Source of the DNA: Heterohyrax brucei
Taxonomy: Eukaryota > Chordata > Mammalia > Hyracoidea > Procaviidae
DNA length: 64,000 bases
Assembly (NCBI GenBank): GCA_028571685.1
Contig: CM053162.1
Coordinates: forward strand, 8,250,001 to 8,314,000
Direction of reading: 5' to 3'
Below are positions 1-11,290 of the stretch, piece by piece. Below the pieces are notes generated by a model. The model ran no database searches and was not told the origin of the DNA. It saw only the letters and a list, made by a program, of their open reading frames with translations. The stretch's first letter is position 1; every line of letters starts with the position of its first letter. The position numbers were made by a program, and so were the translations under genes.

Positions 1-790
1 TGTTTTTTCTGCTGTTGATTTTGATTTTTATGGCTTTATGGTTCAAGAAGATGCTTTGCAGTAATTCAATGCCTTGGATTTTTTTTTGAGACTTTCTTTA
101 TGTCTTAACAGTTGGTCTGTTCTGGAAAATGTTCCATATGCACTGGAGAAGAAGATGTATTTATCTGTTGATGGATAAAATGTTCTGTATATGTCACTGA
201 GGTCTAATTGGTTAATTGCCACAATAAGATCTTCCGTGTCTTTACTGAACTTTTTTTTTCCATTACTGAAAGGTGAGCGTTGAAGTCTCCAACTATCATT
301 GTAGAGTGATTGCTCTCATTTTTCAATATAGTTACTGTCTCTTCGATGTATTTAGATGCTCTGGTATTTGGTGAAAAATATTTAATATTGCTAAATGCTA
401 CATTTGTATTGAAACTTTCAGCAATAAATAGTGACCATCCTTGTCCATGATGATGGATTTTACATTGAAATCTATTTTATCTGAGATTAGTATTGCCACA
501 CCTGTTCTTCTTTGTATGTTGTTAGCTTGGTATATGCTATTCCATCCTTTAATTTTCAGTTTGTTCATATCTTTGAGTCTAAGGTGTGTTTCTTGTTAGT
601 AGTATGTAGACGGATAGTCTTTTGATCCAGGCTATCATCACTCTCTTTTGCTTTACTGAAATGTTCAGTCCCTGTACAGTCAGTGTCATTACTGAAAGGT
701 ATGTGTTTGGTGCTGTCGTTTTGATGTATTTATTTTTTGTGTTGGTGTTTTCTATGCTATTCTTAATATTCTGTTCTGGGTCAGTCATTC
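1..790 (-). pseudogene. L1 ORF2 fragment, endonuclease N-terminal part
   Basis: ORF2 of L1 encodes an apurinic-like endonuclease followed by a reverse transcriptase, which together perform target-primed reverse transcription. The N-terminal end is visible at about 790-579, where the translation reads TLTVQGLNISVKQKR, the usual start of the L1 endonuclease (T-L-N-V-N-G-L-N in active copies). The frame then breaks, and the rest of the endonuclease can only be followed by switching frames towards base 1. The reverse transcriptase lies outside the window. A non-functional remnant. Confidence 0.8.
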
Positions 791-1189
791 TTTATGGGTT
801 GACTTTTCACCTTTTGCAGTTTAGCTTTAGTGTTTGTTGAGACTCTTGTGTTACATTTCTTGTTTTTATATGTTGCATTGTCATTGTGCTTTGTGACTAC
901 CTCTGTGATCCCCACTAATGTTGTAAGTTTAAACCTAATTTTAACTTCTATATATCTTTTTTTACTTCCTTTTCATCTGAAAGGACTGTAAGTACTGTAA
1001 CACATCCCTCTTTTTAGTATGATGGTTTCATAGTTTTCATAATATGGTCAGTGGTTCCCTTCTTTAAAATTTTGGCTTTGATTTAGTTTTTTAACTTCCC
1101 TGAATAGGATTCTGGATGCTGTGTCCTGCATTGCCTCTTTAAATATACACTTAATGGTTTTGTTTTTCTAAGCCAAGAGCTTCTTTCAG

Positions 1190-2010
1190 TATTTCTTGTA
1201 GTTTTGACTTAGTTTTCACAAAGTCTGTAAGTTTCTATTTATCTGTGAGTGTCTTAATCTCATCTTCATCTTGGAGAGGCAGTTTTACAATTTTCCAATC
1301 AACCTTGGTTGGAAGATTTTCTTCTCTGAGACTTTGAATGCGTAATCTCACTGCCTTCTTACCAAGATCGTTTCTGTCAAGAAGTAAGACAAAACCCTAC
1401 AGGGCTTACCTCTGAACACTAGCATTGCTTTTTGAGCCTCACTATCTTTAGAAATGTCTGTTTTCATTTCACTTTATTAAGCTTGATTGTGATATATCTT
1501 GATGTCTCTCTTTTGGGGTCTTGTTTTTGTGGTGTTCAATACACATCTTAGATATCTATGTTCTCTACTTTCATAATTTCAGGGATGTTTTCCATCAGCA
1601 ACTCACCAATACTCTCTGTGTTTTCAGCTATCCTTCACTGTTCAGGAAATCCAATTAATCATAGATTATTCCTCTGTTTACAGTCCCACATATTTCTTAA
1701 TTCTTCTTCATTTTTCTTATTTCTTTTCTCTGATTTATCCTCATAACTAACAACAGTCAGTTGCTCTATCCTAGAAGTCACTAAGTCTAACTTCAGTCTC
1801 CTCAATTTGATTCTTTTGGCCTTTGATTGAATTGTCTAATACTGTAACTTTGTTATTGCTCTGCTGGATTTCAGATTGTTGATGTTCCATCAGTTCAAAT
1901 GGCTTGCTAAATTATTCATTTTGCTCTGCTGCATTTTGTTTACTCTCTAAAAGGGTAATTTTGTTCTCCAACTCCAATAGTTTCAGAAAGGCTTCTTCAT
2001 CTGGGAAATT
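1190..2010 (-). pseudogene. L1 ORF1 remnant (RNA-binding chaperone)
   Basis: ORF1 of L1 encodes a trimeric RNA-binding protein that coats the L1 transcript. The position between the 5' leader and ORF2 and the DNA similarity to the ORF1 regions of the L1s at 31,800-32,620 and 39,731-40,470 identify it. The C-terminal half (about 1,190-1,420) corresponds to the W-(N/D)-D-x-F-K-x-L-K-E-K and I-K-T-F-T-D-K-Q block that is readable in the copy at 39,731. Several frameshifts and stops are present and no continuous frame longer than about 60 codons remains, so this is a dead copy. Confidence 0.65.
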
Positions 2011-2019
2011 TATTGGTTC

Positions 2020-3119
2020 TTTATTTTGGGAGTTTTACGGAGCCACAGTGGACTAGTTTAATAATTAGGAACAGTTCATTGCTTTCAGGTCATCCAGAGG
2101 CTCTGGTGTTACCTTAGCAGGAGCTGAGGCATAGTTCTCGGAAGGGAGTTCATCACAAGCTGTCTCTGTGTACTCCAGTGGCTAGCCCCAGTGAACTCCC
2201 TGAGGTGTCAGTCACCATGTCCTGGCTGGCAAAGATAGCTGCCTACTTAAGAATTCACTGGGTGACAGTCAACCAACTCTATAACGTGGGTCAGTGAAGG
2301 CTGGAGAAGATGCTGCCAGGCCACACAGCAGATATTTCTCCAGGCAGTCTTATTTTTAGAAGTAGGCGCTGACCAATAGCTGCCAAAATCAGTCAGGCCA
2401 TCAGGTATGGCAGGCACCACCTTCTGTCTGACAACGGAAGCACCTCTTCAGCTGTCTCCAGATGGTATGACATAATTCCATTAGAGAGGGGTTACAGCCT
2501 TGCTGCCATCCTCAGTTGGGCCACTCCCATAAGGTAACACTTTCCTATGCAGCCTTCTGTTGGAAAACGCTTTCTGAACTGACACTTCTTCTCAGCTTGG
2601 GAATTAACCTCTGCTGAGGCCTCCAGTTGGGTGACTCCACTTCCCAGCCAACCAAGATGGCATCCTGGTCGAGCAGCCCTTCCCACTATGAAACTGCAGC
2701 ATCTATGGTGCAGCTCAGAAAAAAGAGGGTGGAGGGGTAGTTGTGCCTTTATTCAGCATCCAGGCTCTCAAAATGTGGCTATTCCACATACCATTTCTCT
2801 GTTGCACTATATGCTGTTTTCTTTAGCACTGCACTTCAGCATATTTGCCAGCTCATTGCTATCTTCCGCTTCCCAAATAACAAAGACGGTATCAGTACCT
2901 GTAGTTCACTCAAGTGGTGAGTCAGCAGGAGCAAGGCTCAGCATGTGTTTTCTCAGCAGACAGAGGGAGTTTCCCGTTTAGTGGTGTGTAGTCCAATCTG
3001 ACAATTGTATACTGTGTCGTATGGCAGAGTACGCCATTGAATTATTAATTCAGGCCTTAGTTTTCAGACAGAAATGAGGAGACATGTGTCTAGTCTGCCA
3101 TCTTGGCCCTGGCCCCCCC
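2020..3119 (-). promoter_or_regulatory. L1 5' leader / internal promoter, non-monomeric type
   Basis: GC-richer 1.1 kb segment upstream of ORF1. Its first bases (minus strand, around 3,107-3,098) contain ccaagatggc, which fits the YY1-type site that sits at the start of mammalian L1 promoters. No clear tandem monomers are seen here, unlike the leader at 6,235-7,413. Promoter function is inferred from L1 biology. Confidence 0.65.
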
Positions 3120-5190
3120 ACTTTTATTATTGTTTTGCTGAGTTTTTAGCACAAATGGGTATTAGACTTTGTCAAATGCCTTTCTTGCATCAATTGATAA
3201 AATGAAATGATCTTTATCCTTTGTGTTATTTATATGGATGATCACATTGACTGTTTTTCTGATGTACCAGCCCTGCATCCCTGGTATGGTCGTGATACAC
3301 TTTACCTTTCTTTTCTTCTTTTTTTTTTTTTTTTGATATATTGTTAAATTCTCTTGGCTAGGACTTTGTTGGATATTTTTGCATCTAGGTTCACGAGTGA
3401 TATTGATCTGTAATTTCCTTTTTTGTGGCATCTTTCCCTGGCTTTGGTATCAGGGTTATGCTGTCTTCATAGAACGAATTTGGGAGTATTTGTCCTTTTC
3501 TATGCTGTGAAATAGCCTCAGTAGTAGTGGAGTTAACACCTCTCTAAAAGTTTGTTAGGATTCTCTGGTGAAGCTGTCTGGGCCAAGACTTTTTTGGTTG
3601 GCAGTGTTTCAGTGACTTTTTCAATGTCTTCTTTTTTGATGGGTTTATTAAGTTGTTCTATTTCTCCTTGTGATAATTTTGGTAGGTGATATGAATGTAG
3701 AAAGTTGTCCATTTCCTCTGGGTTTCCAAATTTATTAGAGTGCAGTCTTTCTTTGTATTCTGTTATGAGATTTATTTCACCTGGGTCCGTTGTGACATTT
3801 CCCATCTCATTTCTTATTCAGCCTATTTGTCTCCTCTCCTGTTTTTCTTTTATAAGGTTAGCCAATGGTTTCAGTTTTACTGATCTTTTCAAAAACCAGT
3901 TTTTGGTTTTGTTAATTTTTTCAATTGTTTTACTATTCTCTAGTTCATTTAGTTTTGCTCCAATTTTTATTATCTATTTTCTTCTGGTGCCCAAAGGGTT
4001 GTACTGCTGTTCTCTTTCTACTTGTTCCAGTTGTAGAGTTAATTCTTTGATTTGGCCCTTTCTTTCTTCCAGATGTGTGCATTTGTAGAGGTAAACTGAC
4101 CTTTGAGCACTGCTTTTAACGTATCACACTGGTTCTGGTAGGATATGTTTAAATTTTCATTTGATTCCATAAGTTTCTTCATTGCATCCTTGATTTCTTC
4201 TACAACCCATGAGTTTTTGTGCAAGGTGTTGTTCTGTTCCAATGAGTTCAAATTCCTACTCATGTTTTTTTCTCTATTTCAACTTTTATGTCTTTATGGC
4301 CTGAGGAGAAGCTTTGCAACAATTCAGTGGTTTGGATTTTGTTGAGACTTGAATTATGTCCTAACACATGGTCTATTGTGGAAAATTTTCCAACTTTGGA
4401 AAAGGTGCACATATTTGTTGTTGTGTAAGAAGTTTTGTATATGTCATTGAGGTCTAGTTGGTTAATTGTCACAATAAGATCTTCTGTATCATTACTGAGT
4501 TTTTCTCTAGATGTTCTGTCCATTACTGAAAGTGGAGTGCTGAAGTCTCCTACTAGTATTGTAGAGTGATCTATCTCATTTTTCAGTGTTGTGAGCATTT
4601 GCTCAAAGTATTTTGATACTAATATTCGGTACACAAATATTTACTATTGTTATATCCTCCCAATGTATTGAAACTTTAAGCAATAGTGACCATCCATGTC
4701 CACAATATTGAGTTTTAAAAATCTGATTTATCTGAGATTATTATTGCCAATCCTGCTCTTCTTTGTATGTTGTTAGCTTGGTATATATTTTTCCTTCCTT
4801 TGATTTTCAGTTTGTTCATATATTTGAGTCTAATGTGTGTTTCTTGTGAGCAGTATATAGATGGATTGTTTTTTTAATTCAAGCTGTTGGAGCATTCATT
4901 CCATTTACATTCAGTGTAATTACTGATAGATATCCATTTTATTGCTGTCAGTGTGCTGTCTTTATTTTTGTATTGTTGACATTTTCTTTCTTCTACTTAA
5001 TATTCTATTCTGGGTCATTTTTCTTTATGAGTTTTCTTTTCTTCCTTTCCAGTGTTGGTTTTCTGTCTGTGGAGACTTCTGTATTGTGTTTCTTATTTTG
5101 ATGTGTAGTATCTTTAGTTTGCTTTGCAGCTACCTTTTTGATTTCTTCTACAACCCTTTAACTTCTTTATATTTGCTTAACTTCCTCTCC
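3120..5190 (-). pseudogene. L1 ORF2 fragment: endonuclease and start of reverse transcriptase
   Basis: Four successive open stretches can be recognised. 4,634-4,260 is the endonuclease C-terminal part, with GDFSTPLS (GDFNTPLS in active copies; the aspartate is kept) and STIDHVLGH, which holds the catalytic Asp-His. 4,263-4,039 is the linker. 3,805-3,533 is the N-terminal reverse transcriptase extension ending near LPTKKVLAQ. 3,431-3,162 ends in [13 protein letters not shown], the reverse transcriptase motif normally written S-I-D-A-x-K-A-F-D. Frameshifts separate all four, and a poly(T) run at 3,321-3,334 breaks the last one. Dead copy, but the domain order is intact. Confidence 0.85.
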
Positions 5191-5399
5191 ATCTGATGTA
5201 TCTATGAATATAGTAATACATCCCTCTTTATAGTGTAATGTTGTCGTAATTTACATTTTGAAATCTTTGTTTCCCTAATTTTAATATTTTATGTTTAATT
5301 CAGATTTTTTACTTCCCTAGATAGGACTCTGGATGCTGTGTCCTACATTGCATCCTTGAGTATAATTCTGATGTTACTGATTTTTCTAATCAAAGAACT

Positions 5400-6200
5400 T
5401 CCTTCAGTATTTTTTGTAATTTTGGTTTGTCTTTGCAAAATGTCTAAGCTTCTGTTGATCTGAAAATGTACTAATTTCACTATCACATTTGATGCACAAC
5501 TTTGCAGGATATATGATTCTTAGTTAGAAGTTTTTTTTCTTCTGGGCTTTGTATGTGTCATCCCATTGCCTTCTTCCCAGCATGGTCTCAGCTTAAAAGT
5601 CAGGGGTCAGATTGAAAGACTTCTTTTGTATATTAGTTTTCGTTTAAGCCTAGCTGGCTTTAAGCACCTTTGCTTATGTTTCATTTTGCTAAGCTTGATT
5701 ACAATAAATCTTAGTGTCTTTCTTTTGTGGTCTACCTTTTGTAGAGTTCATTCAGCATCTTGAATGGCTCTTTCATGACATCAGGGAAGTTTTCTCTCAG
5801 CAACTCTTCAATAATTCTCTCTGTGTTTCCTGCTGTCTCCCTGTTATGAAACTCCAATTATTTGTAATTATTCCTCTTAATAGATTCTTGAATGATTCTT
5901 AACAATTCTTCACTTTTCTTAATTCTTTTACCTGATTTCTGCTTATAAGTGCTGGTTTCAGTTTCTTTATCTTCGATCTCACTAATTCTACATTTCATTT
6001 CCTCAGTCCTGCTCCTCTGGCTTTCAACTGAATTGTCTAGCTCTGTAATTTTATTATTGATCTGCTTAATTGCAGATCACCGTTGTTCTAGTAATTCATA
6101 CAGCTTGTTTAATTTTTCATTTTGTTTTTTTGCACTTTGTCTAATCTCCATCCTAAGATTTAGAAGCTCTCCACACACAATTGTTTTATATTCTACCTCT
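5400..6200 (-). pseudogene. L1 ORF1 remnant
   Basis: Lies between the ORF2 endonuclease and the 5' leader of copy B and aligns at DNA level with the ORF1 segments of the neighbouring L1 copies (for example the ctcagcaactcttcaat stretch near 5,797). The part near 6,000-6,150 corresponds to the coiled-coil, the part near 5,400-5,620 to the RNA-binding domain. The sense frame is broken many times. The opposite strand is open across it, see the antisense frame at 5,949-6,623. Confidence 0.6.
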
Positions 6201-6234
6201 GATAATTTCGGGAAACTTCTTCATTTGGGAAGTT

Positions 6235-7413
6235 TTTTGATTCTTTGTTTCAGGAGTTTGCTAGAGCCATTGCAGTCTGCTTCTTTAGCTGGTGAAATAC
6301 TGACTGCTGTCTTCAAACCATCAGAAAGCTTTTTCACTTCTCCAGTGTTGGACCAGCAGAAGCTATGGCATAGCTCTAAGAAAGGAGTGGGGAAGGGCAC
6401 TGATGCACTTTGCTGCCAGCCACTGCTGAATTCTCTAGGTGTGGCTGTCTTAAGTGCTGCTTCTCTGCTAAGAGAGATGCTGTCCAGTCAGTTGGTGCTG
6501 CTCAGCTTGGCAGCTGACACCAGTTGGGCCCTAGGGATGGTAGGCCCTGTCTTTTGGCTGACAAAGATGGTGACCTATTTGTGCAGACTCTCCAGAGTCA
6601 TTTCAGTGGACACTATGCCATAGCTCAGAGATGGAAGATGGGAAGGGTACTGCCACACTTGGCCTCCAGCCCCTGCTGTATTCTCCAGGTGTGGCTGTCC
6701 TAGGAACAGCTTCTCTGCTGAAAAAGATGCTTCCCAGTGGCAGCCAGTACCAGCCAGGTGCTCAGGATTAGAAGACTCCTACCTCCAAGCTGACAAAGAT
6801 AGCTTGGCTCAGAGAAGGGAGGGGGAAGGGTGCCACTAGTCTCAGCCACCAGCCATGCTGCATCCTCCATGTGCAGCTGTCTTAAAAACAGCTTTTCTAC
6901 TGAGAGAGGCACTCCCCAGTCAGGCACTGCTGCTTAGTGTGGCCTACTCCACCTCTCAGCTGATTAATATGGTATCCTACCTATACCACCTCTCCTGTGC
7001 TGCACCAGCAGAATCTATGTTATAGCTCAGAGAAGAGAGGAGGGAAGAGTACTGCTGTACTTAGCCACCAGCTGCTGCTGGTTTCTCTAGATGTGATGGT
7101 CTTAAGTACAGCTTCTCTGCTGGTAGGGACACTGTCCACTCAGGCACTGCTGCTCAGCATGGCAGCTGACCTCAGACAGGCTCTCAGGTGCAGCAGCCAT
7201 AGTCCCAGGCTCCCAGTTTACAAAGATGCACTGTTAACACACGTACCTCAAAGGTAGTTTTCCCCTTCCTGTCACCCAATCTGATCTCACAACTTTCTGC
7301 CTGATCTTGGGGCTCCTAAAATGTCTGCTCTATTCCATTCAGTTGTTTTTCTAGGACTTAGTTCTCAGAGGGAATCAAGGAAATGTGTGACTAGTCTGCC
7401 ATCTTGGCCCTGC
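6235..7413 (-). promoter_or_regulatory. L1 5' leader of monomer-like type with YY1-type start
   Basis: Upstream region of copy B. The outermost part (minus strand, around 7,407-7,398) has ccaagatggc, the usual L1 start motif. Inside it four diverged tandem units follow one another (see next entry). Tandem promoter monomers are well known from mouse L1. The arrangement here is comparable in principle but not in sequence. A shorter leader of the same type is present in the L1 at 46,861-53,073. Confidence 0.65.
6355..7255 (-). repeat. Four tandem units in the L1 leader
   Basis: The landmark agctc(a/t)(g/a)ag followed by a purine-rich stretch, then gccaccagc-ctgctg, then cttctctgctg-aga and cagtcaggcactgctgct, recurs with the landmark at about 6,371, 6,621, 6,808 and 7,022. 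Spacing is therefore about 250, 187 and 214 bases. The units are strongly diverged and differ in length by internal deletions. Confidence 0.7.
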
Positions 7414-8654
7414 CTTCAGTATTAAGTCATTTTAGTGTCACTTTAAAGTAATCCAATAACCTCAAGGAAACAGATGACAAATCAGATTAAAATACACTAG
7501 GCAAAGCCTGCAAATCTCTATTGATTATTTTTTCTATACTAATATTGATGAAGAGAAGTTATTCCCCAATGATTGTAATCAATCACAAACACACATAAAA
7601 TCTGAGTACTATTTTTCTAGGTACTGACCATTGAGCAGTAAACCCCAAACTAAAATGTTTCTTTCTCATTGAAGATAATTATTCCAGTAAAGGAAAACAG
7701 AAAATAAGACACAGTAATTAAAAAGCAGGCTAGTAATGTGGTGCATGTTAAGAAGCAATTTTATAAAAGGTTTGAAGATAGAGACAACCAAGGCCATACA
7801 AAGTAATTAACGAGCACGCTAGAAATGTAAAAATGCTAACGGAGAAATTTAAAAGAATGATGACAGACAGAGAGAAAAAACAAAAATGATACGCTAAAGC
7901 ACAGTCTTAAATAGACTTCAGTGAGAAAGAGATTTTATATCAAAGCTTAGAAGGAGGTCTGGGAGTGAATCATGTGGACATTTAGGAAAGAACATTCCAA
8001 TCAAGGAAGAAGTGAATACAAAAGCCTCAAAGTACAAACATACACATTGTATTTCAGGATCAGTGGAGGCCGCCAAAAAAGAATAATGGAGACTATAATG
8101 GGGATGTAATCTTGTATGCCACTGTAAGCCTTTGGCTTTTACTCTTGATTAAAAATGGAAGCAACTGTGGGGTTTTTTGTTTGTTTTATCATAGAATTGA
8201 AATGACCGAAACTTGCAAATAATTTTAACATTGTTTTATGAGGACCATACATTTCTAATATTATAGAAAAGGAATGTGAGAAAAAAAATGTCCTGGTGAA
8301 TCCAAAACTACTTTCCTTTACCTGAGGTGGAGACTTAAGGAGCATATTTAGAGAGAAAGTTTGCTTTTGGACATGTTAAATGTAACTGCCTATTAGATAT
8401 GGCATTTAAGATGTTGGGTAGCTCCATATAAGGGTATGAACATTAAAGGATGTCTTTAGGAATCAGTAATGCACCCAGCCAAGTGCCATCGAGTCACAGG
8501 TATTATTTAAAAAGACTGAATGGAATCAATAAGAGAATAATGCAAATAGAACAGAGAAGTGCAAGTTCAGATCCCTGAGGCACACTAAACTTTAGGAGTC
8601 AGGATAAATGTGAACAAGCAGAACAGATAAAGAACAGCAAATAAAATAGGAGAA
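7414..8654 (+). repeat. Ancient mammalian interspersed repeat, left part
   Basis: No coding content. From about 7,740 the text follows a family I recognise from other mammalian genomes by phrases such as tttggcttttactctt (8,131) and tttggacatgttaaatgt (8,367), but cannot name with certainty. It continues after the RTE insertion at 8,655-9,100, with tgctgataggtcag-like text at 9,164. The first 320 bases (7,414-7,740) hold nothing recognised. Confidence 0.45.
8472..8497 (-). mobile_element. Ultra-short AfroSINE/RTE 3'-end fragment
   Basis: The string agccaagtgccatcgagtca is the reverse complement of the SINE/RTE 3' terminus and nothing else of the element is present. It is one of five such fragments in the window. 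Confidence 0.5.
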
Positions 8655-9100
8655 AAATCAAGACTATGTCACCTGACTCAATCCATGGTGTTTTCAGTCA
8701 CCTCACACACATGTGAAAGCTGAACACTGAATAAGGATGACTGAATAATTAACACCTTTAAATTGTGGTGTTGGTGAAAAATATTGAACATATCATGGAC
8801 TATCTTGGAAGAAGAACAGCCAGAATGCTAATTAGAAAAAAGAATGTGCAAATTATTTTTCACATACTTTGGACATGCTAGCCAGAGGAATCATTCCCTG
8901 GAGAAAGAAATCCTACGTGGTAGAGTGTCAGTAAAAAAACAGGAAGATCCTCAATTTGATGGATTGACACAGTGGCTACAATGACAGATTCAAGCATAAC
9001 AATGACTGTGAGGATGACACGGAAGCAGGTAGTGTTTCTTTGTGTTGTACATAGCGTCACTATGAGTTGCAACTGACTCTACAGCTTTTAACAACAACAG
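8655..9100 (+). mobile_element. RTE (BovB-like) LINE, 5'-truncated 3' end
   Basis: Contains the last 450 bases of the RTE: the C-terminal coding stretch (cttggaagaag, cacatactttggacatg, ccctggagaaag, gatggattgacacagtgg) and the tail ending in aacaacaacag at 9,100. No frame is open. It interrupts the ancient repeat, whose text resumes at about 9,101. 5' truncation is usual for LINEs. Confidence 0.85.
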
Positions 9101-9372
9101 TGTGGTGCTTTAGAAAACAAATGAAGAAATTTCTTAAATAAAATCAAAGTATTATGTCTGATGCTTCTGATAGGTCAGGCAATGGGACAACTTATGACTG
9201 AACACTGGATTTACAATGTGGAGCTCTTTGTAGACTTAACAAGGGAAGTTTCATAGTAGTGATAGTGTCAGATGCTTCACCTGGAAGGATCATACGAGAG
9301 TAGTTAAAACAATAAGTAAAGAAAACTCAAAAAATTTCGCTGTACAGGACAAAAAATATATGGAAAGGGGAT
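9101..9372 (+). repeat. Ancient mammalian repeat, right part
   Basis: Continuation of the repeat at 7,740-8,654, judged from atgcttctgataggtcaggcaatggg at about 9,160 (only part quoted family text matches). No gene is seen. Confidence 0.4.
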
Positions 9373-9822
9373 TGTCATGGATTGAATTTTATCCCCCCCA
9401 AAATGTGTGCATTGATTTGACTCGGCTAGGATTCCCAACATGGTGCCATTCCCATGTGTTTTGAATACTGCCTGTGATTGTGATGATGGAGAACGGGAAG
9501 CAGCTGTGTTGGTGAGGCAGGCCTCATGGTACAATCTCATGGGATGTAAGGAAGAGAAGTGAGCAGAGGAAGTTGGGAACCTCATACCACCAAGAAGCAA
9601 CACAGAGAGCAGAGCACGTTCTTTGGACCTGAGGTTTCTGTGCCAAGATGCTGTCACTGGGTTTGGGCTCAGCCTACTGGACTGTGATAAATTCTCTTGA
9701 CGAATGGGCTTACAATTTGTAAATGGATTTGTGGCTTACTGGACTGAGTCAGTAAGATTTCTCTTCATAAAGCCTTCTACACATGGCATTTTCTGTTGGA
9801 GCAGTACCAGGTGACTAAAACA
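9373..9822 (+). mobile_element. Solo MaLR-type LTR
   Basis: Starts tgtcatggattgaat and ends gactaaaaca, the terminal forms of ERVL-MaLR LTRs. The flanks gggat (9,368-9,372) and ggcat (9,823-9,827) look like a 5-base target duplication with one mismatch. Inner text includes cataccaccaagaagcaac and gcacgttctttggacc, also found reversed in the LTRs at 16,997 and 18,889. It has no internal region, so it is a solo LTR. Confidence 0.82.
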
Positions 9823-9850
9823 GGCATCAAGGATCTAAATGTCAAGGATA

Positions 9851-9917
9851 GTAATTCTCAATGGGAAGCTATTATCTCCCCAGGATTCTGGTGATGTCTA
9901 GAGACATTTTTTGTTGT
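9851..9917 (+). mobile_element. Possible hAT-type MITE end
   Basis: tagtaattctcaatggg ... gatgtctagagacatttttt resembles the start of a hAT-Charlie MITE found across mammals. Only about 65 bases are present, so the assignment is weak. Confidence 0.3.
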
Positions 9918-9919
9918 TA

Positions 9920-10410
9920 AAATTAAAGAGATTTGAGATCAGAAGAACTAGATGATGCTCTGGCAGGGAACACAGTAGAAAGTCCCTGAGAGAACAGTAA
10001 AAAGGAGGATGTACAAACACAAATTCTGGTAAAAATACCAGATTTAATGATTTTACTGAGACTGGAAGTATCCCAGAAGATAAGGACCCTGGACTTTTCA
10101 ATCCAAAACTAAAACCGTTCCTGAAACTAACTCTTTGAAGATCAGATTTGACTACAAAACATAAAGAATATGCTTCTTAGCTAAAGTAGGCACATGAGAC
10201 CAAATGAGAAGCTTCTGTCTGGAGACAAGATGAGAAGCAGAAAGAGACAGGAGTTGGTCAATTTGACACAGAAAATTTGGAGTGGCAAGGAGGAGTGTGC
10301 TGTCACATTATATGGAGAGTAACTAAGGTCATTTAACAGTGCATAGATAAATTTTGGTATGAGAAAGTAAACTGAACTATAAACTTCCACTCACAGTACA
10401 ATAAAAAATG
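9920..10410 (+). mobile_element. L1 3' UTR fragment
   Basis: Shares blocks with the L1 3' UTR at 53,700-54,300: aacacagtagaaagtcc, aaataccagatttaatg, gactacaaaacataa, and ends in the ...aaacttccactca...cagtacaataaaaa tail. Non-coding 3' end of a 5'-truncated L1. Confidence 0.6.
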
Positions 10411-10689
10411 TGTAGTTACACAGGTAGATATATATGCATATATGTGTATGGGGAGGAGTATGTGAATACATTCACGTGCATATATGGAGGTACCTTGTGG
10501 TATATGTATATACTTGTTTGTATGTGTAGCATATACATCCATATATATAATAAAGTATGTACAGAGCACAGTTACAGAGATTCCCTAGAAATATCCAAAC
10601 AATTTATGGGATTAGTTTTCTGGGTAAAAAGGCATAGGACCATGGTCTCATGGAATAACTTGGTCAAATGGAGTAATATAGTTCATATA
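10411..10689 (+). repeat. AT-rich, (TATG)-like low-complexity stretch
   Basis: Repeated tata/tgta steps between 10,420 and 10,560. The open frames read across it are low-complexity and not genes. Confidence 0.4.
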
Positions 10690-11290
10690 GGTAACGTTAT
10701 ATACCATATTTTGGTGCATGGTATCTGGAGTCTTAAAAGCTTGCAAGTAACCAGCTAAGAGACCGCTATTGGTCTCTATTCTTCTAGAGCAAAAGAGGAT
10801 GAAGGAAGCTAAAGACTCAGTAGAGAAAGCAGTCCGCTGGACTAACGGCCCACAGGAACCATGGCCAATTCCAACCTGACACCAGAAGAACTAGGTGTTT
10901 CTGGACTACCATTATCATTCTAACTAGGGACACAATAGAAGGTCCCAGATAGAATCAGAGAAAAATGTGGAACAAAATCCAAATTCCTAAAAAAGGCCAG
11001 GCCTATTGGACCATGAGAGACTAGAGGAACTCTTCAGACTATCGCCCTAAGATACCATTAGAATTTGACACTGAAGCTATTTCTAGAGGTCACCTTTAAG
11101 CCAAATAATAGATTTGCTTATAAAATAAATAATTGCTCCAGTGAGCAATGTGTTCCCTTAAACAATCCACTGCATAAGGACAAATGGTCGATATTCACAC
11201 AAAACCAAAGATGAGAAGTCAAGGAGAAGCAGGGATGTCACGTCAATGGAAACAAAACAAAGAATTTTCAATCAGTAATTTCTAAAAATT
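10690..11290 (+). mobile_element. L1 3' UTR fragment
   Basis: Begins with ggagtcttaaaagcttgcaa, a block present in all L1 3' UTRs of this window, and continues through gaacaaaatccaaattc and the agagatgagaag region. It overlaps in element position with the fragment at 9,920-10,410, so the two are different copies. Confidence 0.55.

Larger units (their letters stand above)
1..3119 (-). mobile_element. L1 LINE copy A, 5' part (runs off the window start)
   Basis: Reverse-strand L1. Read on the minus strand it starts near 3,119 with a 5' leader of about 1.1 kb, continues through ORF1 (about 2,010-1,190) and enters the endonuclease part of ORF2 (about 790-1), where the window ends. The 5' terminus carries ggccaagatgg, typical of mammalian L1 starts. 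The leader resembles those at 32,630-33,725 and 40,640-41,673, so it belongs to the same subfamily. The next base to the right (3,120) is the middle of the reverse transcriptase of another reverse-strand L1, so copy A probably landed inside copy B and the 3' remainder of B lies left of the window. Confidence 0.9.
3120..7413 (-). mobile_element. L1 LINE copy B with monomer-like 5' leader, interrupted by copy A
   Basis: Reverse-strand L1. From its 5' end near 7,413 it has a 1.2 kb leader with tandem units, ORF1 (about 6,200-5,400) and ORF2 from the endonuclease to the first third of the reverse transcriptase (about 5,190-3,120). It stops abruptly at 3,120 against the 5' end of copy A. The missing part (reverse transcriptase core, 3' UTR) is expected to the left of the window, beyond copy A. 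Confidence 0.88.

Noticed and set aside
5949-6623. 224-codon plus-strand frame as a host gene
   Set aside because: It is antisense to L1 ORF1 and the L1 leader, with hydrophobic low-complexity composition that comes from reading ORF1 coding DNA backwards.
10408-10758. 116-codon plus frame
   Set aside because: Read through a TATG-like low-complexity stretch; the protein is Tyr/Ile/Cys-rich without domain features.
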